The notes below the pieces were generated by a model, which was given only the letters and a program-made list of their open reading frames with translations, ran no database searches and was not told the origin of the DNA. Below are positions 15,968 through 24,808 of a stretch of 64,000 nt of DNA, piece by piece. Numbering within the stretch: the first letter of the stretch is position 1; each line of letters starts with the position of its first letter. This DNA comes from Promethearchaeota archaeon (GTDB taxonomy: Archaea; Asgardarchaeota; Lokiarchaeia; Sigyniarchaeales; SOKP01): the NCBI GenBank assembly GCA_011364925.1, contig RDOA01000015.1, positions 1-64,000 of the forward strand, given 5' to 3'. The translations under genes and the position numbers were made by a program.

Positions 15968-18454
15968 TTATAGCCATAAATTATATCTCCAAACAGACTC
16001 AGCAACTCTCTTAATGTCACTGAAACGGAAGAGAACTGGTTTATAAGTCCAAGTGTCGTATAGTGGTAGTTGATCATAGGCATGAGGGCTTGGTCCAGTT
16101 AAAGCACTAAAGAATCCACTTTGACCTGGTGGAATTACATTTACGGCGTGAGGCGTTGATTTTTGGAACCAGTGGCGCCAACTGTATTTTGGCATTTCAG
16201 CTATGTGATTATAAGTTCCTCGATTCATGTAATGCATTGTTGGAGTGGGTAATGCTCCTAAGGAATTAAGTTTTACGATAATGACTGGTGTAAGCCATTC
16301 ATCTATATCATCACCTCTCGTTGCTTTTAAGTCAGCTATTGCCATTTTTAAAGCACGATTAATTACCACGTTTCTATCTTCTCCATTAAGATAATCAAAA
16401 TTAAGCGGTAATTTTGAATTAGCTCCATCAAAAACATGAATAAGGGTACTTGGGTTTCCATTTACAGCAAGTTCATCAAATACTTCATCAAAAATCCTGT
16501 TGTACCACGCATCAAATATAGTTAATCCTGGATCGTCATATGTTGCATCGGGGTCGGGATAAATTGGAGCTATCTCATCGTTATAATGATGATTCCACGC
16601 TTCAAGATAGGGAAAAACATCCTTTATCTCCTGATCATCTGATGTACCAGCAGCTTCTACAAGATAATGGAGAAAATTCATCCCTGCAATATGATTGTAT
16701 CCTGCTTCCATGTTAATCCTATTCATATCTTCAAATGTAAATTTATCTCCAGCTGCCAAGACTTCTTGGATCCATTTAACACGATGTCCCTCACCCCAAT
16801 CTGCTTCTGAATATGGCCAATTAGCAATAGGTTTATTATTCCAGTTTGCCATATAACCTTGAGTTGGATTAACTGCTTTAGGCATTTCTTTAAAGCCAGT
16901 TAGACCAATCCATTCTTCTTCTCCAGTTCCGTATAATGGGAATCGATCATCGATTAATCTTGGGCCATCTCCAAAATCTTTACCATAAGTTGGTTTAATT
17001 GGGTATTTTCCAGAATGCCAATATGCAATATTTCCACATCGATCAATCCAATAGAAGTTATGACTTAAATCTACTCTTTTAGCAGCCTCTTGCATGTCGT
17101 ATAGATTTTCAGCTTGTTGAAAGAGCATCCAACCTTCTTCAGCTGTTAATTCGTCTTTGTAGAATGGGACCTTCATGGTATACGCACGATTATTTGCTAA
17201 ATCCCATCCATAAACAGGATGGATGAGGGGTCCGTGTACTGTACGATAAATTGTGTAATCTACAGGGTTCGTTTTAAAAGGGCCATATATCGTTTCTGTT
17301 CTTTGTTCCATATCAACCCATTCACCATTATATTTGTATTGGTATTGATTGGCAGGATTTAATTCCTCAATGTATGTATCAACTAGATCTGAAGAACCGG
17401 TTGTTGATGTCCATGCACCATCTTTACTCACTCCAATCAAAATTGTGGGAGCCATAGGCATCATCATACCTACGGCATCTATGCCTGCACCATGAAATCC
17501 TATTTCACTAACAATTTGAGGTGTTGAATGGCCCATTTGAGGACCTCCTACTTGCATAGCATTTCTTGAGACCGATTTCCATGGATTAACCATCCATGCA
17601 TTGCTTCCGAATTTTGTTGGTAAACCCATCGAATCAAAAAATTCATCTTGACCCATTCTAAATTCCTCGTAACATTGAGCAATATTACCTATATTGCTAG
17701 GAAGATGAGATGGTTTGCTACCGTATCCTTTTAAATCAGGGTAACTAGCCCCACTTGGTATGGTAACTTCTGCTCCTGGATCTTGTTGAGGGTAAAGATC
17801 ATTAAAGATTTCCCAAGCTAAATCTGGGCCATAAACTGATTCAAGAGCTTCATAACGACTTGCATAGGTTAGTTCATTTCCTCCTGTTGCTCCAAATCTC
17901 CATGCCATCATCACAAAAAGAGCAACACTATCCTCGATTGTCCATGGTTCGAGTGGAAACCCATAAGCCAGATACTCAGCAGGCATAAGAGAGGGATCGC
18001 CATTCATGAGAGCCTCATTAGCTTCAGCAATATACAAGTTCAAACCGTCTTTATATGCTACGATCATTTCTTTCAGCTTTTTTCCTGGAAATGAAGGTTC
18101 CCAATTATCCCAAATTTCTCCTAATTCTTCCCTGCTATACCCTAGTGATCTTGTTATATAATCATTATTATAACTTCCTATACCAAATTCAAAGAGATTA
18201 CCAAAAGCTTGTTTTCGGAATAGATCTGCTTGCCATAATCGATCTTGACCAATGGCATAACCAGCACCAAAAGCTAATCCCTCCTTTGTGTTTGCAAAAA
18301 TATGAGGTACTCCATAATTATCTCGTATTATAGTCACTTTATCTTTTTCTTTTCTCTTTCTACCACATGCATTAGCAGGTTGGGTGGGTAAGAGCATTAG
18401 CAATATTATTACAAAAGTTGTACAAACAATCAGCTTTTTTTTCATTTCATTCAA
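15968..18454 (-). CDS. Exported penicillin acylase-family Ntn hydrolase
   Basis: The 828-residue precursor starts with a signal peptide (MKKKLIVCTTFVIILLMLLP, residues 4-23), with Cys30 just after, so processing or lipid attachment nearby is possible. The alpha-chain part shows VTIIRDNYGVPHIFA and GYAIGQDRLWQADLFRKQAFG. The autocatalytic junction is at GSNAW, with Ser284 as the expected new N-terminal nucleophile of the beta chain. Further conserved parts are STTGSSDLVD, HGPLIHP, YWHSGKYP and the terminal GQSGFFS. Family members hydrolyse amide bonds of acylated compounds such as penicillins or acyl-homoserine lactones; natural substrates are often unknown. The enzyme would act outside the membrane. 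Base composition is a little richer in G+C than the neighbours, which could reflect transfer from bacteria. Confidence 0.93.
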   Translation of the reverse strand: MNEMKKKLIVCTTFVIILLMLLPTQPANACGRKRKEKDKVTIIRDNYGVPHIFANTKEGLAFGAGYAIGQDRLWQADLFRKQAFGNLFEFGIGSYNNDYITRSLGYSREELGEIWDNWEPSFPGKKLKEMIVAYKDGLNLYIAEANEALMNGDPSLMPAEYLAYGFPLEPWTIEDSVALFVMMAWRFGATGGNELTYASRYEALESVYGPDLAWEIFNDLYPQQDPGAEVTIPSGASYPDLKGYGSKPSHLPSNIGNIAQCYEEFRMGQDEFFDSMGLPTKFGSNAWMVNPWKSVSRNAMQVGGPQMGHSTPQIVSEIGFHGAGIDAVGMMMPMAPTILIGVSKDGAWTSTTGSSDLVDTYIEELNPANQYQYKYNGEWVDMEQRTETIYGPFKTNPVDYTIYRTVHGPLIHPVYGWDLANNRAYTMKVPFYKDELTAEEGWMLFQQAENLYDMQEAAKRVDLSHNFYWIDRCGNIAYWHSGKYPIKPTYGKDFGDGPRLIDDRFPLYGTGEEEWIGLTGFKEMPKAVNPTQGYMANWNNKPIANWPYSEADWGEGHRVKWIQEVLAAGDKFTFEDMNRINMEAGYNHIAGMNFLHYLVEAAGTSDDQEIKDVFPYLEAWNHHYNDEIAPIYPDPDATYDDPGLTIFDAWYNRIFDEVFDELAVNGNPSTLIHVFDGANSKLPLNFDYLNGEDRNVVINRALKMAIADLKATRGDDIDEWLTPVIIVKLNSLGALPTPTMHYMNRGTYNHIAEMPKYSWRHWFQKSTPHAVNVIPPGQSGFFSALTGPSPHAYDQLPLYDTWTYKPVLFRFSDIKRVAESVWRYNLWL

Positions 18455-18540
18455 CTTTTTTTTTATGAATTTCTTTTTTTTTTTAGATTATTTTGTGTAT
18501 AATTTTTTTTGACATAATTATATATAAATCTTTTTGTTAA

Positions 18541-18684
18541 CTTGTAAAAGCAAGAGCTCGTTTACATCAAGCACCTTACCAAAACTCCATGTACCCATAA
18601 CTATCACCCCATAGAAGGAATACCAAAATTGAAGAAGTTGAGACCGAAAACGACTTTGAACCTACCGATGACGAAGACGATTAA
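18541..18684 (+). pseudogene. Probable decayed coding remnant with acidic C-terminus
   Basis: Between the acylase and flavodoxin-like genes, a patch with more G+C than its surroundings reads in one frame as LVKARARLHQAPYQNSMYP, a stop, then on to TKIEEVETENDFEPTDDEDD and a second stop. No start codon or domain is present. The coding-like composition ending in an acidic tail suggests the broken 3' end of a former gene. The rest of 18455-18768 is AT-rich with two poly-T tracts and no gene. Confidence 0.3.
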
Positions 18685-18768
18685 ACTTAATTTATATTTT
18701 TTTTTTCTTGTTTTAATTTGAAATTTCAAAGCTTAGGATTTTTAAATTGTAAATCATGTACCTTTGAT

Positions 18769-20160
18769 ATGAAATTCGTCGTCTTAAATGGCAGCCCTAA
18801 AGGTGATGAAAGTGTTACAATGCAATATATTCATTATATCAAGAAGAAACATCCAGAGCACGAATATAATATTATTAATGTAGCGCAGCAAATTAAAAAG
18901 ATTGAAAAAGATGAAGAAAGATTTAATAACATTATACTCCAAGTAAAAGAAGCAGATGGTGTGATTTGGGGGTTTCCTTTATATGTTATGTTAGTATGCT
19001 CCCAATATAAGCGATTTATTGAACTCATCTTTGAGAGGAATGCTGAAGCTGCCTTTGAAAATAAATACACGATTGTTCTATCAACTTCTATTCATTTCTA
19101 TGACCACACTGCTCAAAATTATATGCAAAGTATAAGCGACGATTTAAGTATGAAGTACGTAGGGAATTACCCAGCAGATAGTTGGGACCTTCTGTGGCCA
19201 AAGCGCAGGGCTCGATGGTTATTGTTTGCCGAAGAATTTATTAATCATATCGAAAACAACTATCCCACTTCAAGACATTATACTCCTTTAAATCCAAGAG
19301 ACTTTGAATACAAACTTGGTAAACGTTTAGATGATTCCGAGAAAATTGATACAAGTGGTAAAAAGATTCTTGTTCTAAGCGATGAAACCGGTGAGAATAC
19401 GAATTTGGGAAAGATGATAAAGAGATTTAAAGATTCTTTTTCGAGCGAGATAGAAGTTATTAATCTTTACGATGTAGATATAAAGGGCGGATGCATCTCT
19501 TGTTTACAATGTGGTTACGATCATCAATGTTCATATATCGGAAAGGATGGTTTTATCGATTTCTGGGAAAGTAAGGCAATGACTTCTGATATTCTGGTTT
19601 TTGCTGGTGTAATAAAAGATCGATATCTCTCAGCAAGATGGAAAATGGTACAAGATCGTGCCTTTTACATGACGCATACACCCTCACTAATAGGAAAACA
19701 GATGGGTTACATTGTCTCTGGACCGTTAAGTCAAATTCCAAATCTTGCTGAGATGTTTCAAGCTCACATAGAATTGCAAGGCTCAAATTTTGTGGACATT
19801 ATTACTGATGAATTTGGGACGTCGGAAGAGATAGATGCTTTACTTCACGATTTTGCTAGAAGGTTAGTTAACTTTTCCAATGTTGATTACTTTAAACCCT
19901 TAACATTTTTAGGAGAAGGAGGACAAAAGATATGGCGCGATGATGTTTATGGAAGAGATCGATTTGTATTCCTAGCTGACCATGAGTATTACGAGAAACA
20001 TGGATACTATGATACATTTCCGCAAAACGACGAGCGTGCTAAAAAGATGAACGAAAAATTAATCCCGTTAATGAGAATAGATAAAATAAGAAAGAAAACT
20101 AACATGAAACAAGAATTTCTTCGTCCTTTTCTGAGAGTAATTGAGGATCCTAATAAATAA
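18769..20160 (+). CDS. Tandem flavodoxin-like NAD(P)H-dependent FMN reductase-type protein
   Basis: From the ATG at 18769 the protein is 463 residues and starts MKFVVLNGSPKGDES, the standard FMN-phosphate loop of the FMN_red/flavodoxin_2 family. An upstream in-frame TTG would add 17 unconvincing residues. A second flavodoxin-like domain begins near residue 200 (KKILVLSDETGENTNLGKM). It carries CISCLQCGYDHQCSYIGKDGF, like the Cys-rich loop of iron-sulfur flavoproteins (Isf). The second half may therefore bind a cluster, while the first does not. Such proteins shuttle electrons in anaerobes and may protect against oxygen. The duplication inside one chain is unusual. The small gene at 20183 follows on the same strand. 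Confidence 0.78.
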   Translation: MKFVVLNGSPKGDESVTMQYIHYIKKKHPEHEYNIINVAQQIKKIEKDEERFNNIILQVKEADGVIWGFPLYVMLVCSQYKRFIELIFERNAEAAFENKYTIVLSTSIHFYDHTAQNYMQSISDDLSMKYVGNYPADSWDLLWPKRRARWLLFAEEFINHIENNYPTSRHYTPLNPRDFEYKLGKRLDDSEKIDTSGKKILVLSDETGENTNLGKMIKRFKDSFSSEIEVINLYDVDIKGGCISCLQCGYDHQCSYIGKDGFIDFWESKAMTSDILVFAGVIKDRYLSARWKMVQDRAFYMTHTPSLIGKQMGYIVSGPLSQIPNLAEMFQAHIELQGSNFVDIITDEFGTSEEIDALLHDFARRLVNFSNVDYFKPLTFLGEGGQKIWRDDVYGRDRFVFLADHEYYEKHGYYDTFPQNDERAKKMNEKLIPLMRIDKIRKKTNMKQEFLRPFLRVIEDPNK

Positions 20161-20182
20161 TACATAAATGAATTGAGTATTA

Positions 20183-20365
20183 ATGGCATGGGGAGGCTCG
20201 TTAAATAAGGAAGGTTCTGAACATCTGAGAAATCTAAGAGAAGCTGATAAAGTATTAAAGTTTCTTGAGGGATTAAAGCAAGAATTGAAAGCTGATGATC
20301 AATCGATAGTATCAGAAACAATCAAAATTATTGTAAAGCACTACACAAAAAAGTCTGGAAGTTAG
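20183..20365 (+). CDS. Small hypothetical helical protein
   Basis: A 60-residue frame MAWGGSLNKEGSEHLRNLRE continues as charged amphipathic helices (KVLKFLEGLKQELKADD, SIVSETIKIIVKHYTKK). It lies 22 bases after the flavodoxin-like gene and its stop overlaps the stop of the convergent protease gene by 3 bases. No family was recognised. The start has no clear Shine-Dalgarno sequence. The composition looks coding, but the short length keeps confidence moderate. Confidence 0.5.
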   Translation: MAWGGSLNKEGSEHLRNLREADKVLKFLEGLKQELKADDQSIVSETIKIIVKHYTKKSGS

Positions 20366-20991
20366 ATGGATTGAATTAATTTTTTAATTACTTTTATCAG
20401 TTTATCAGCTTCATCTTTTATTGTTTTAGTAAGATTTATTTCGAAGAACGGGAGCTCAATGTTATTCGATCGCTCTTCAAGAGATATAGTTTCTTCTTTA
20501 TAGAGCTTTAGATCTTTAAACCCCTCTAAACTTTCGGGAACAAATCCGATCATAAAAACATTTAACTCCGATAATTTTTCTACAATTAAATCAATTACAA
20601 TATGTACGGGAATAGTGTGAGTAGATATTGGCACATATTCCTTAATCGATTCACGTTCCAATATAGATATTGTTCCCGGAGGTTTGTTCAGAGTGCAAGT
20701 GTCAATTAGGATGAGATATTCTGGATTGAAGTTAACGACATCATCAACTCGAGCCATAGGATCTGTTCCGGCGTTTAGAAATAGGAACTTTTCGTTATCA
20801 GCCCAAGGAAGGAGCTCACTAATAATATAGGGCCCAACCCCGTCGTCGGATAATTTCTCTTCTCCAATCCCCATAAAGACTATCCTGTCAACTCCACTTA
20901 GTCTGTCTAAAAATAAGCGGTATAGTTCATCCACAATAATTTTATGAATTGTTTTTTTTACATTAATTTTTGTGTTTGAAATGAAATACAA
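20362..20991 (-). CDS. Hydrogenase maturation protease-like protein (HycI/HyaD family)
   Basis: The 209-residue protein has the family opening VFMGIGEEKLSDDGVGPYI, matching GxGNxLxxDDGxG with Glu at the Asn position. LILIDTCTLN supplies the metal-binding aspartate, and STHTIPVHIVIDLI supplies the histidine. MIGFVPESLE corresponds to the iGIqPe segment. These nickel-dependent proteases cut the C-terminal tail of [NiFe]-hydrogenase large subunits after metal insertion. About 35 residues precede the usual start. No hydrogenase gene is in the window, so the target is elsewhere. It is convergent with the small gene at 20183. Confidence 0.85.
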   Translation of the reverse strand: MYFISNTKINVKKTIHKIIVDELYRLFLDRLSGVDRIVFMGIGEEKLSDDGVGPYIISELLPWADNEKFLFLNAGTDPMARVDDVVNFNPEYLILIDTCTLNKPPGTISILERESIKEYVPISTHTIPVHIVIDLIVEKLSELNVFMIGFVPESLEGFKDLKLYKEETISLEERSNNIELPFFEINLTKTIKDEADKLIKVIKKLIQSI

Positions 20992-21032
20992 TTTAGTAAT
21001 TTTTTTTATGAATACTATACTCTTTTTTTATT

Positions 21033-21917
21033 ATGTTATTAAAAGGGAAAAATATAGTAGTTACTGGTAGCGGAAGGGGTATTGGAAAATCTGTAGCAAT
21101 TGCATGCGCTAAAGAAGGAGCAAATATAGGATTGATATCAAGAACATTAGAAGAATTGGAGGATACTAAACAAAAAATCCTTGATCTTAACACAGGAGTA
21201 AAGGTTGTCTTAAAAACAGCAGATGTCACAAAATTTGAAGATATTGAGAATGCGATTAAGAGTTTCGCAAGTGAGCTTGGTTCACTAAATGGTGTTATCG
21301 CGAATGCGGGTTATTCCCGTATGTGGGCAACTCATGAATTTGATAATGAGAAGTTTTCTCAGATCTTGGATGTTAATATTTTGGGTGTTTTTCATACATT
21401 TAAAGCATCATATCCTTACATGAAAAAAGATGATAAAAATGATAAAGCAAGATTTGTAATCACTGGTAGTGAGGCATATCCTAACGCACCATCAAGACTT
21501 ATTGCGTATGTTGCTAGCAAATACGCAGTGGTAGGAATGCAAAAAGCATTAGCAGCGGAGTATAAACGAGAAAATATCAATTTTAACATGGTCTTGCCTA
21601 CACAGGTAGATACGCGTCTATTAAGAGGAAAAAATGCTGGAGATGGTAATAAAGCGGCTCATGTCTTAAATCCATGGGATTTGAACGAATTCTATGTCTT
21701 TCTTTTAAGTGATTATGCCAATAGAGTTGACAATGCTTTGATTTTTACCCAGGATTTAAACGAAGTCAAAAAACTATTAGCTGAAGCCCCTGCTGGAAAG
21801 AAAGAAAATTGGGAAGTTTTTAAAGATTATTTAGAAGAAATAGCTCCTCAAATTTTTGAAAATGTAAAAAATCTTGGAAAACTAGTGGATTTTATCATTG
21901 AAAGAATGAATAAATAA
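21033..21917 (+). CDS. Short-chain dehydrogenase/reductase (SDR)
   Basis: The 294-residue protein is a classical SDR. TGSGRGIGKS is the cofactor loop, GVIANAGYS the NAG motif, ITGSEAY supplies the catalytic serine and YVASK the Tyr and Lys. An arginine after the second strand (ISRTLEEL) favours NADP(H). The end after about residue 230 is longer than in simple SDRs. It resembles 3-ketodihydrosphingosine-reductase-like members, which have a C-terminal extension. The substrate is unknown. It is divergent from the protease gene with only 41 bases between starts, so the promoters overlap. Confidence 0.88.
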   Translation: MLLKGKNIVVTGSGRGIGKSVAIACAKEGANIGLISRTLEELEDTKQKILDLNTGVKVVLKTADVTKFEDIENAIKSFASELGSLNGVIANAGYSRMWATHEFDNEKFSQILDVNILGVFHTFKASYPYMKKDDKNDKARFVITGSEAYPNAPSRLIAYVASKYAVVGMQKALAAEYKRENINFNMVLPTQVDTRLLRGKNAGDGNKAAHVLNPWDLNEFYVFLLSDYANRVDNALIFTQDLNEVKKLLAEAPAGKKENWEVFKDYLEEIAPQIFENVKNLGKLVDFIIERMNK

Positions 21918-22016
21918 GTGCTACCTATTTTTAATCTAGTAGATATACTGTAAGAATTATTTAATGCTAAAAATGATTAGATTCTTTAAAAATGAAATCC
22001 TAAAAATCATAAGCAG

Positions 22017-22634
22017 ATGACCGAAAAACGGAATGAAGAAGCGGAAAAAGCAGAAAAAGCTCAGTTTGAAGGGATTCTTCAAAAAGATAAGTTAATTATC
22101 TCTAATCTAGATGGCATTAATGAAATCTATTTTAATTCTTACATCGGTACTTTGGAAAAAAATGATGATAATAAGGAAATATTAGTTTTAGATCCTGTAG
22201 AAGTTTTATTATTATGTGAACGAAAGCGGATTTTAGTATATTCTGACATAATCAGAACAGAAGAAAATCTATACGAATTCGAAGATTTGTTGGAATATTT
22301 TAGCCAATTTGACGATCGCTTATGGCAGAAATACATTATCTACATGGATCTTCGCAAGAGAGGTTATATCGTCCGAGCGGGATACGGAGAAGGCATCGAT
22401 TTCCGTGTATATAAAAGAGGAGCTGATTTTGAAAAAGATTCGGCGAAATTTTTGATATATCCCGTTTTTGAAGGTTATCCTATCGATTTAAGAGACCTTG
22501 ACAAAATGTCGCGAGTAGCGATGAGCTCACGCAAAGACCTCGTAGTAGCTACTGTTGACAGACTGAGTAAACCAATTTACTACAGTGTTAATAAATTTGA
22601 AATTATGAATAAAGTGGAAGAGGAGGAGGAATAG
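22017..22634 (+). CDS. endA: tRNA-splicing endonuclease EndA-like subunit lacking the catalytic histidine
   Basis: The 205-residue protein has the archaeal EndA pattern. An N-terminal part (residues 15-85) is followed by a catalytic fold with YMDLRKRGYIVRAGYGEGIDFRVYKRG, then KFLIYPVFEG and DKMSRVAMSSRKDLVVATVD. Of the Tyr-His-Lys triad, Tyr132 and Lys173 are present. The segment that normally starts with the histidine (HSxYLV) reads DSAKFLI, with no histidine nearby. It may be a structural partner in a heteromeric enzyme or a divergent active form. The stop is followed after one base by the TTG start of the PINc ATPase, so the two are cotranscribed. Six consecutive acidic residues at the C-terminus (EEEEE region) encode the AGGAGGAGGA Shine-Dalgarno of the next gene. 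Confidence 0.86.
   Translation: MTEKRNEEAEKAEKAQFEGILQKDKLIISNLDGINEIYFNSYIGTLEKNDDNKEILVLDPVEVLLLCERKRILVYSDIIRTEENLYEFEDLLEYFSQFDDRLWQKYIIYMDLRKRGYIVRAGYGEGIDFRVYKRGADFEKDSAKFLIYPVFEGYPIDLRDLDKMSRVAMSSRKDLVVATVDRLSKPIYYSVNKFEIMNKVEEEEE
22621..22630 (+). promoter_or_regulatory. Strong Shine-Dalgarno for the TTG-started PINc ATPase gene
   Basis: AGGAGGAGGA inside the last codons of endA stands 5 bases before TTG at 22636. It makes this TTG the clear start, and no ATG follows for many residues of the PIN domain. Confidence 0.75.
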
Positions 22635-22635
22635 A

Positions 22636-24297
22636 TTGTCAGAAAAGTATGCGTGTGATACTTCAATCATATTCAACGGAATCGTGTTAGAACTGATAAA
22701 TGATGGCGACTTAGGTGATATGCCAGAGATATATGTCCCTAACGTAGTTGTTGCTGAAGTTGAATATCGGACCAATGTGCAAAAAGAAATAGGATTTTAC
22801 GGTTTAAATGTGTTAAAAGAACTAAGGCAATTACACAACGAAGGTAAAATAATTCTTCATATAGTAGGAAAGCGTCCTACTAGAGAAGAAATAAAAATGA
22901 GTCCGGGTGGAGAACTTGATGCCCTCATTAGAAAATCAGCGTTAGAATACAACGCAACTTTAATTACTGCAGATAGGATACAAGGCGATGTTGGCATTTT
23001 CGAAGGACTTAATATCATGTATGCAAAAGAAAAGATAATTCCTAAGAAAAATGAACCACTTTCGTTGAAATTACTAGAATATTTTGACGAAAATACAATG
23101 AGTGTGCATCTTAAGCAAGGATTGCCTCCATATGCTAAGAAAGGTAGCCCAGGGAACTGGTATTTAGAAAAGATAGGAGAAGAACAAATATCTGCAAAAC
23201 TAATAGATGAAATTGCTATTGAAATAATAGAAATGGTTAGAGAAGACGAACATTCATTTGTCGAAATTGAAAAAATTGGTGCTGTAGTCGCTCAATTGCG
23301 AGAATTTAGGATCGTGATAACCCGTCCTCCATTTTCTAACGATGTTGAAATCACAGCAGTTCATCCACTTGTGACGCTTGCATTAAGAGACTATGCCATT
23401 GATTCTCGACTCCATAAAAGATTAGAAAAAGCAGAAGGAATTTTAGTAGCGGGAGCTCCTGGTGCAGGAAAAAGTACTTTTTCAGCAGCTTTAGCAAACT
23501 TTTATTTAGAAAAAGGTAAGGTTGTAAAAACATTAGAAAGCGTTCGAGATTTACAAGTTAAAGATGAAATCACGCAGTATACTAAATTAGAAGGAAGTCT
23601 CGAAAATTCCGCCGATATCCTCTTATTAGTAAGACCTGACTTCACAATTTTCGATGAAGTTCGTACAACGAATGATTTTCAAATCTACGCTGATTTTCGA
23701 CTTTCAGGTGTAGGCATGGTCGGAGTCGTTCATTCTTCCTCTGCTATTGATGCAATTCAGAGGTTTATAGGTCGAATTGAGCTTGGAATGCTCCCATCGA
23801 TAATAGACACGATTGTTTTTATTGAGGGTGGAGATATTTCAACAGTTTTAATTCTTAAAATGACAGTAAAAGTTCCACATGGATTTAGAGATAAGGATTT
23901 GGCCAGGCCTGTTGTAGAAGTGAGAGATTTTAAAACTGACCGATTAGTTTATGAAATTTACTCTTTCGGTCAAGATATTGTAATTAATCCAATAAATCCT
24001 ATTGATCATAAAAGTTCTTTTAAACCCAGAGAACAATATCGAATCGATCACTTTGGCAGAAAGAAAAAAGAAGAGGAGATTGAATTAGATGTCGAGATCA
24101 CAAAGCAGAAAATAGTCATAAAAGCGAGCCCTGAATACGCAAGTAGCAACATTATTGTATATGCTAATGGGTATGAAATCTTTACTGGCTCTTTAAGTCG
24201 TTCTAGCAGTATTACGCTCTCTCTTTCGAATAAGGAAGGAAGGAGGGTTCTAAAAGAATTCGATAGAAATAAAAAATTATACGGAATTTTAAAATGA
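22636..24297 (+). CDS. PINc-domain and KH-domain PilT-type ATPase
   Basis: The 553-residue protein starts at TTG. Residues 5-140 form a PIN domain (CDTSIIFNG, VVAEVEYR, GELDALIRKSALEYNATLITADR) with the acidic residues of a nuclease site. A PilT/VirB11-like ATPase follows, with Walker A GAPGAGKS (273-280), Walker B FTIFDEVR and HSSSAIDAIQRF. The C-terminal region (EIELDVEITKQKIVIKA to the end) fits a KH-like RNA-binding part. This archaeal family (MJ1533-like) is thought to handle RNA. Its operon with endA agrees with tRNA or RNA processing. Direct evidence of function is lacking. Confidence 0.87.
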   Translation: MSEKYACDTSIIFNGIVLELINDGDLGDMPEIYVPNVVVAEVEYRTNVQKEIGFYGLNVLKELRQLHNEGKIILHIVGKRPTREEIKMSPGGELDALIRKSALEYNATLITADRIQGDVGIFEGLNIMYAKEKIIPKKNEPLSLKLLEYFDENTMSVHLKQGLPPYAKKGSPGNWYLEKIGEEQISAKLIDEIAIEIIEMVREDEHSFVEIEKIGAVVAQLREFRIVITRPPFSNDVEITAVHPLVTLALRDYAIDSRLHKRLEKAEGILVAGAPGAGKSTFSAALANFYLEKGKVVKTLESVRDLQVKDEITQYTKLEGSLENSADILLLVRPDFTIFDEVRTTNDFQIYADFRLSGVGMVGVVHSSSAIDAIQRFIGRIELGMLPSIIDTIVFIEGGDISTVLILKMTVKVPHGFRDKDLARPVVEVRDFKTDRLVYEIYSFGQDIVINPINPIDHKSSFKPREQYRIDHFGRKKKEEEIELDVEITKQKIVIKASPEYASSNIIVYANGYEIFTGSLSRSSSITLSLSNKEGRRVLKEFDRNKKLYGILK

Positions 24298-24329
24298 ATC
24301 TTAGAAATTTTGATAATTGCTCTTTCTAA

Positions 24330-24710
24330 TTATTTGGATAATGCAATTCGAGCTCTTTTTATATCATCTACTCCAATGACAATTTTGTTATGCTCCGCTA
24401 AATAGATGAGATCAATATTAACACCAACATTGCCTATTTTACGGGCCAATTTCCCACCAGATCCTGGCTTTCCTGCAATATTGCCAATATCTAATACTAA
24501 TACCTCGCGTACTGCACTAACTTTAAAACCAGCGGATTCTAATACGTATTTGGCAACAGTTTCATCATCAACTAATATATGAATAATTCCTTCATCATTA
24601 AGGGGAATGCCACACAAACCATTCATATTTATACCATTTTTACCTAAAAGTTCTCCCATATCAGCTAACGTGCCAGGACTATTTTCCAATATAACGGTTA
24701 TATCTTTCAT
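24330..24710 (-). CDS. Double ACT-domain protein
   Basis: The 126-residue protein has two ACT-like repeats. The first is DITVILENSPGTLADMGELL with GINMNGLCG; the second is KLARKIGNVGVNIDLIYLA with NKIVIGVDD. ACT domains bind amino acids or other small ligands and regulate enzymes. Stand-alone double-ACT proteins are common and mostly uncharacterised. AGAGGA precedes the ATG. It is convergent with the PINc ATPase and lies 98 bases after the CoA transferase start region on the other side. Confidence 0.82.
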   Translation of the reverse strand: MKDITVILENSPGTLADMGELLGKNGINMNGLCGIPLNDEGIIHILVDDETVAKYVLESAGFKVSAVREVLVLDIGNIAGKPGSGGKLARKIGNVGVNIDLIYLAEHNKIVIGVDDIKRARIALSK

Positions 24711-24808
24711 TTTTTTTCCTCTATAGTGATTTTTTCTATTGCTTAATTATGTCGACTCTATATTTAAGCTTTCTTTTGAGGTTGCATTCGATTCTTTCAT
24801 AATTTGTG

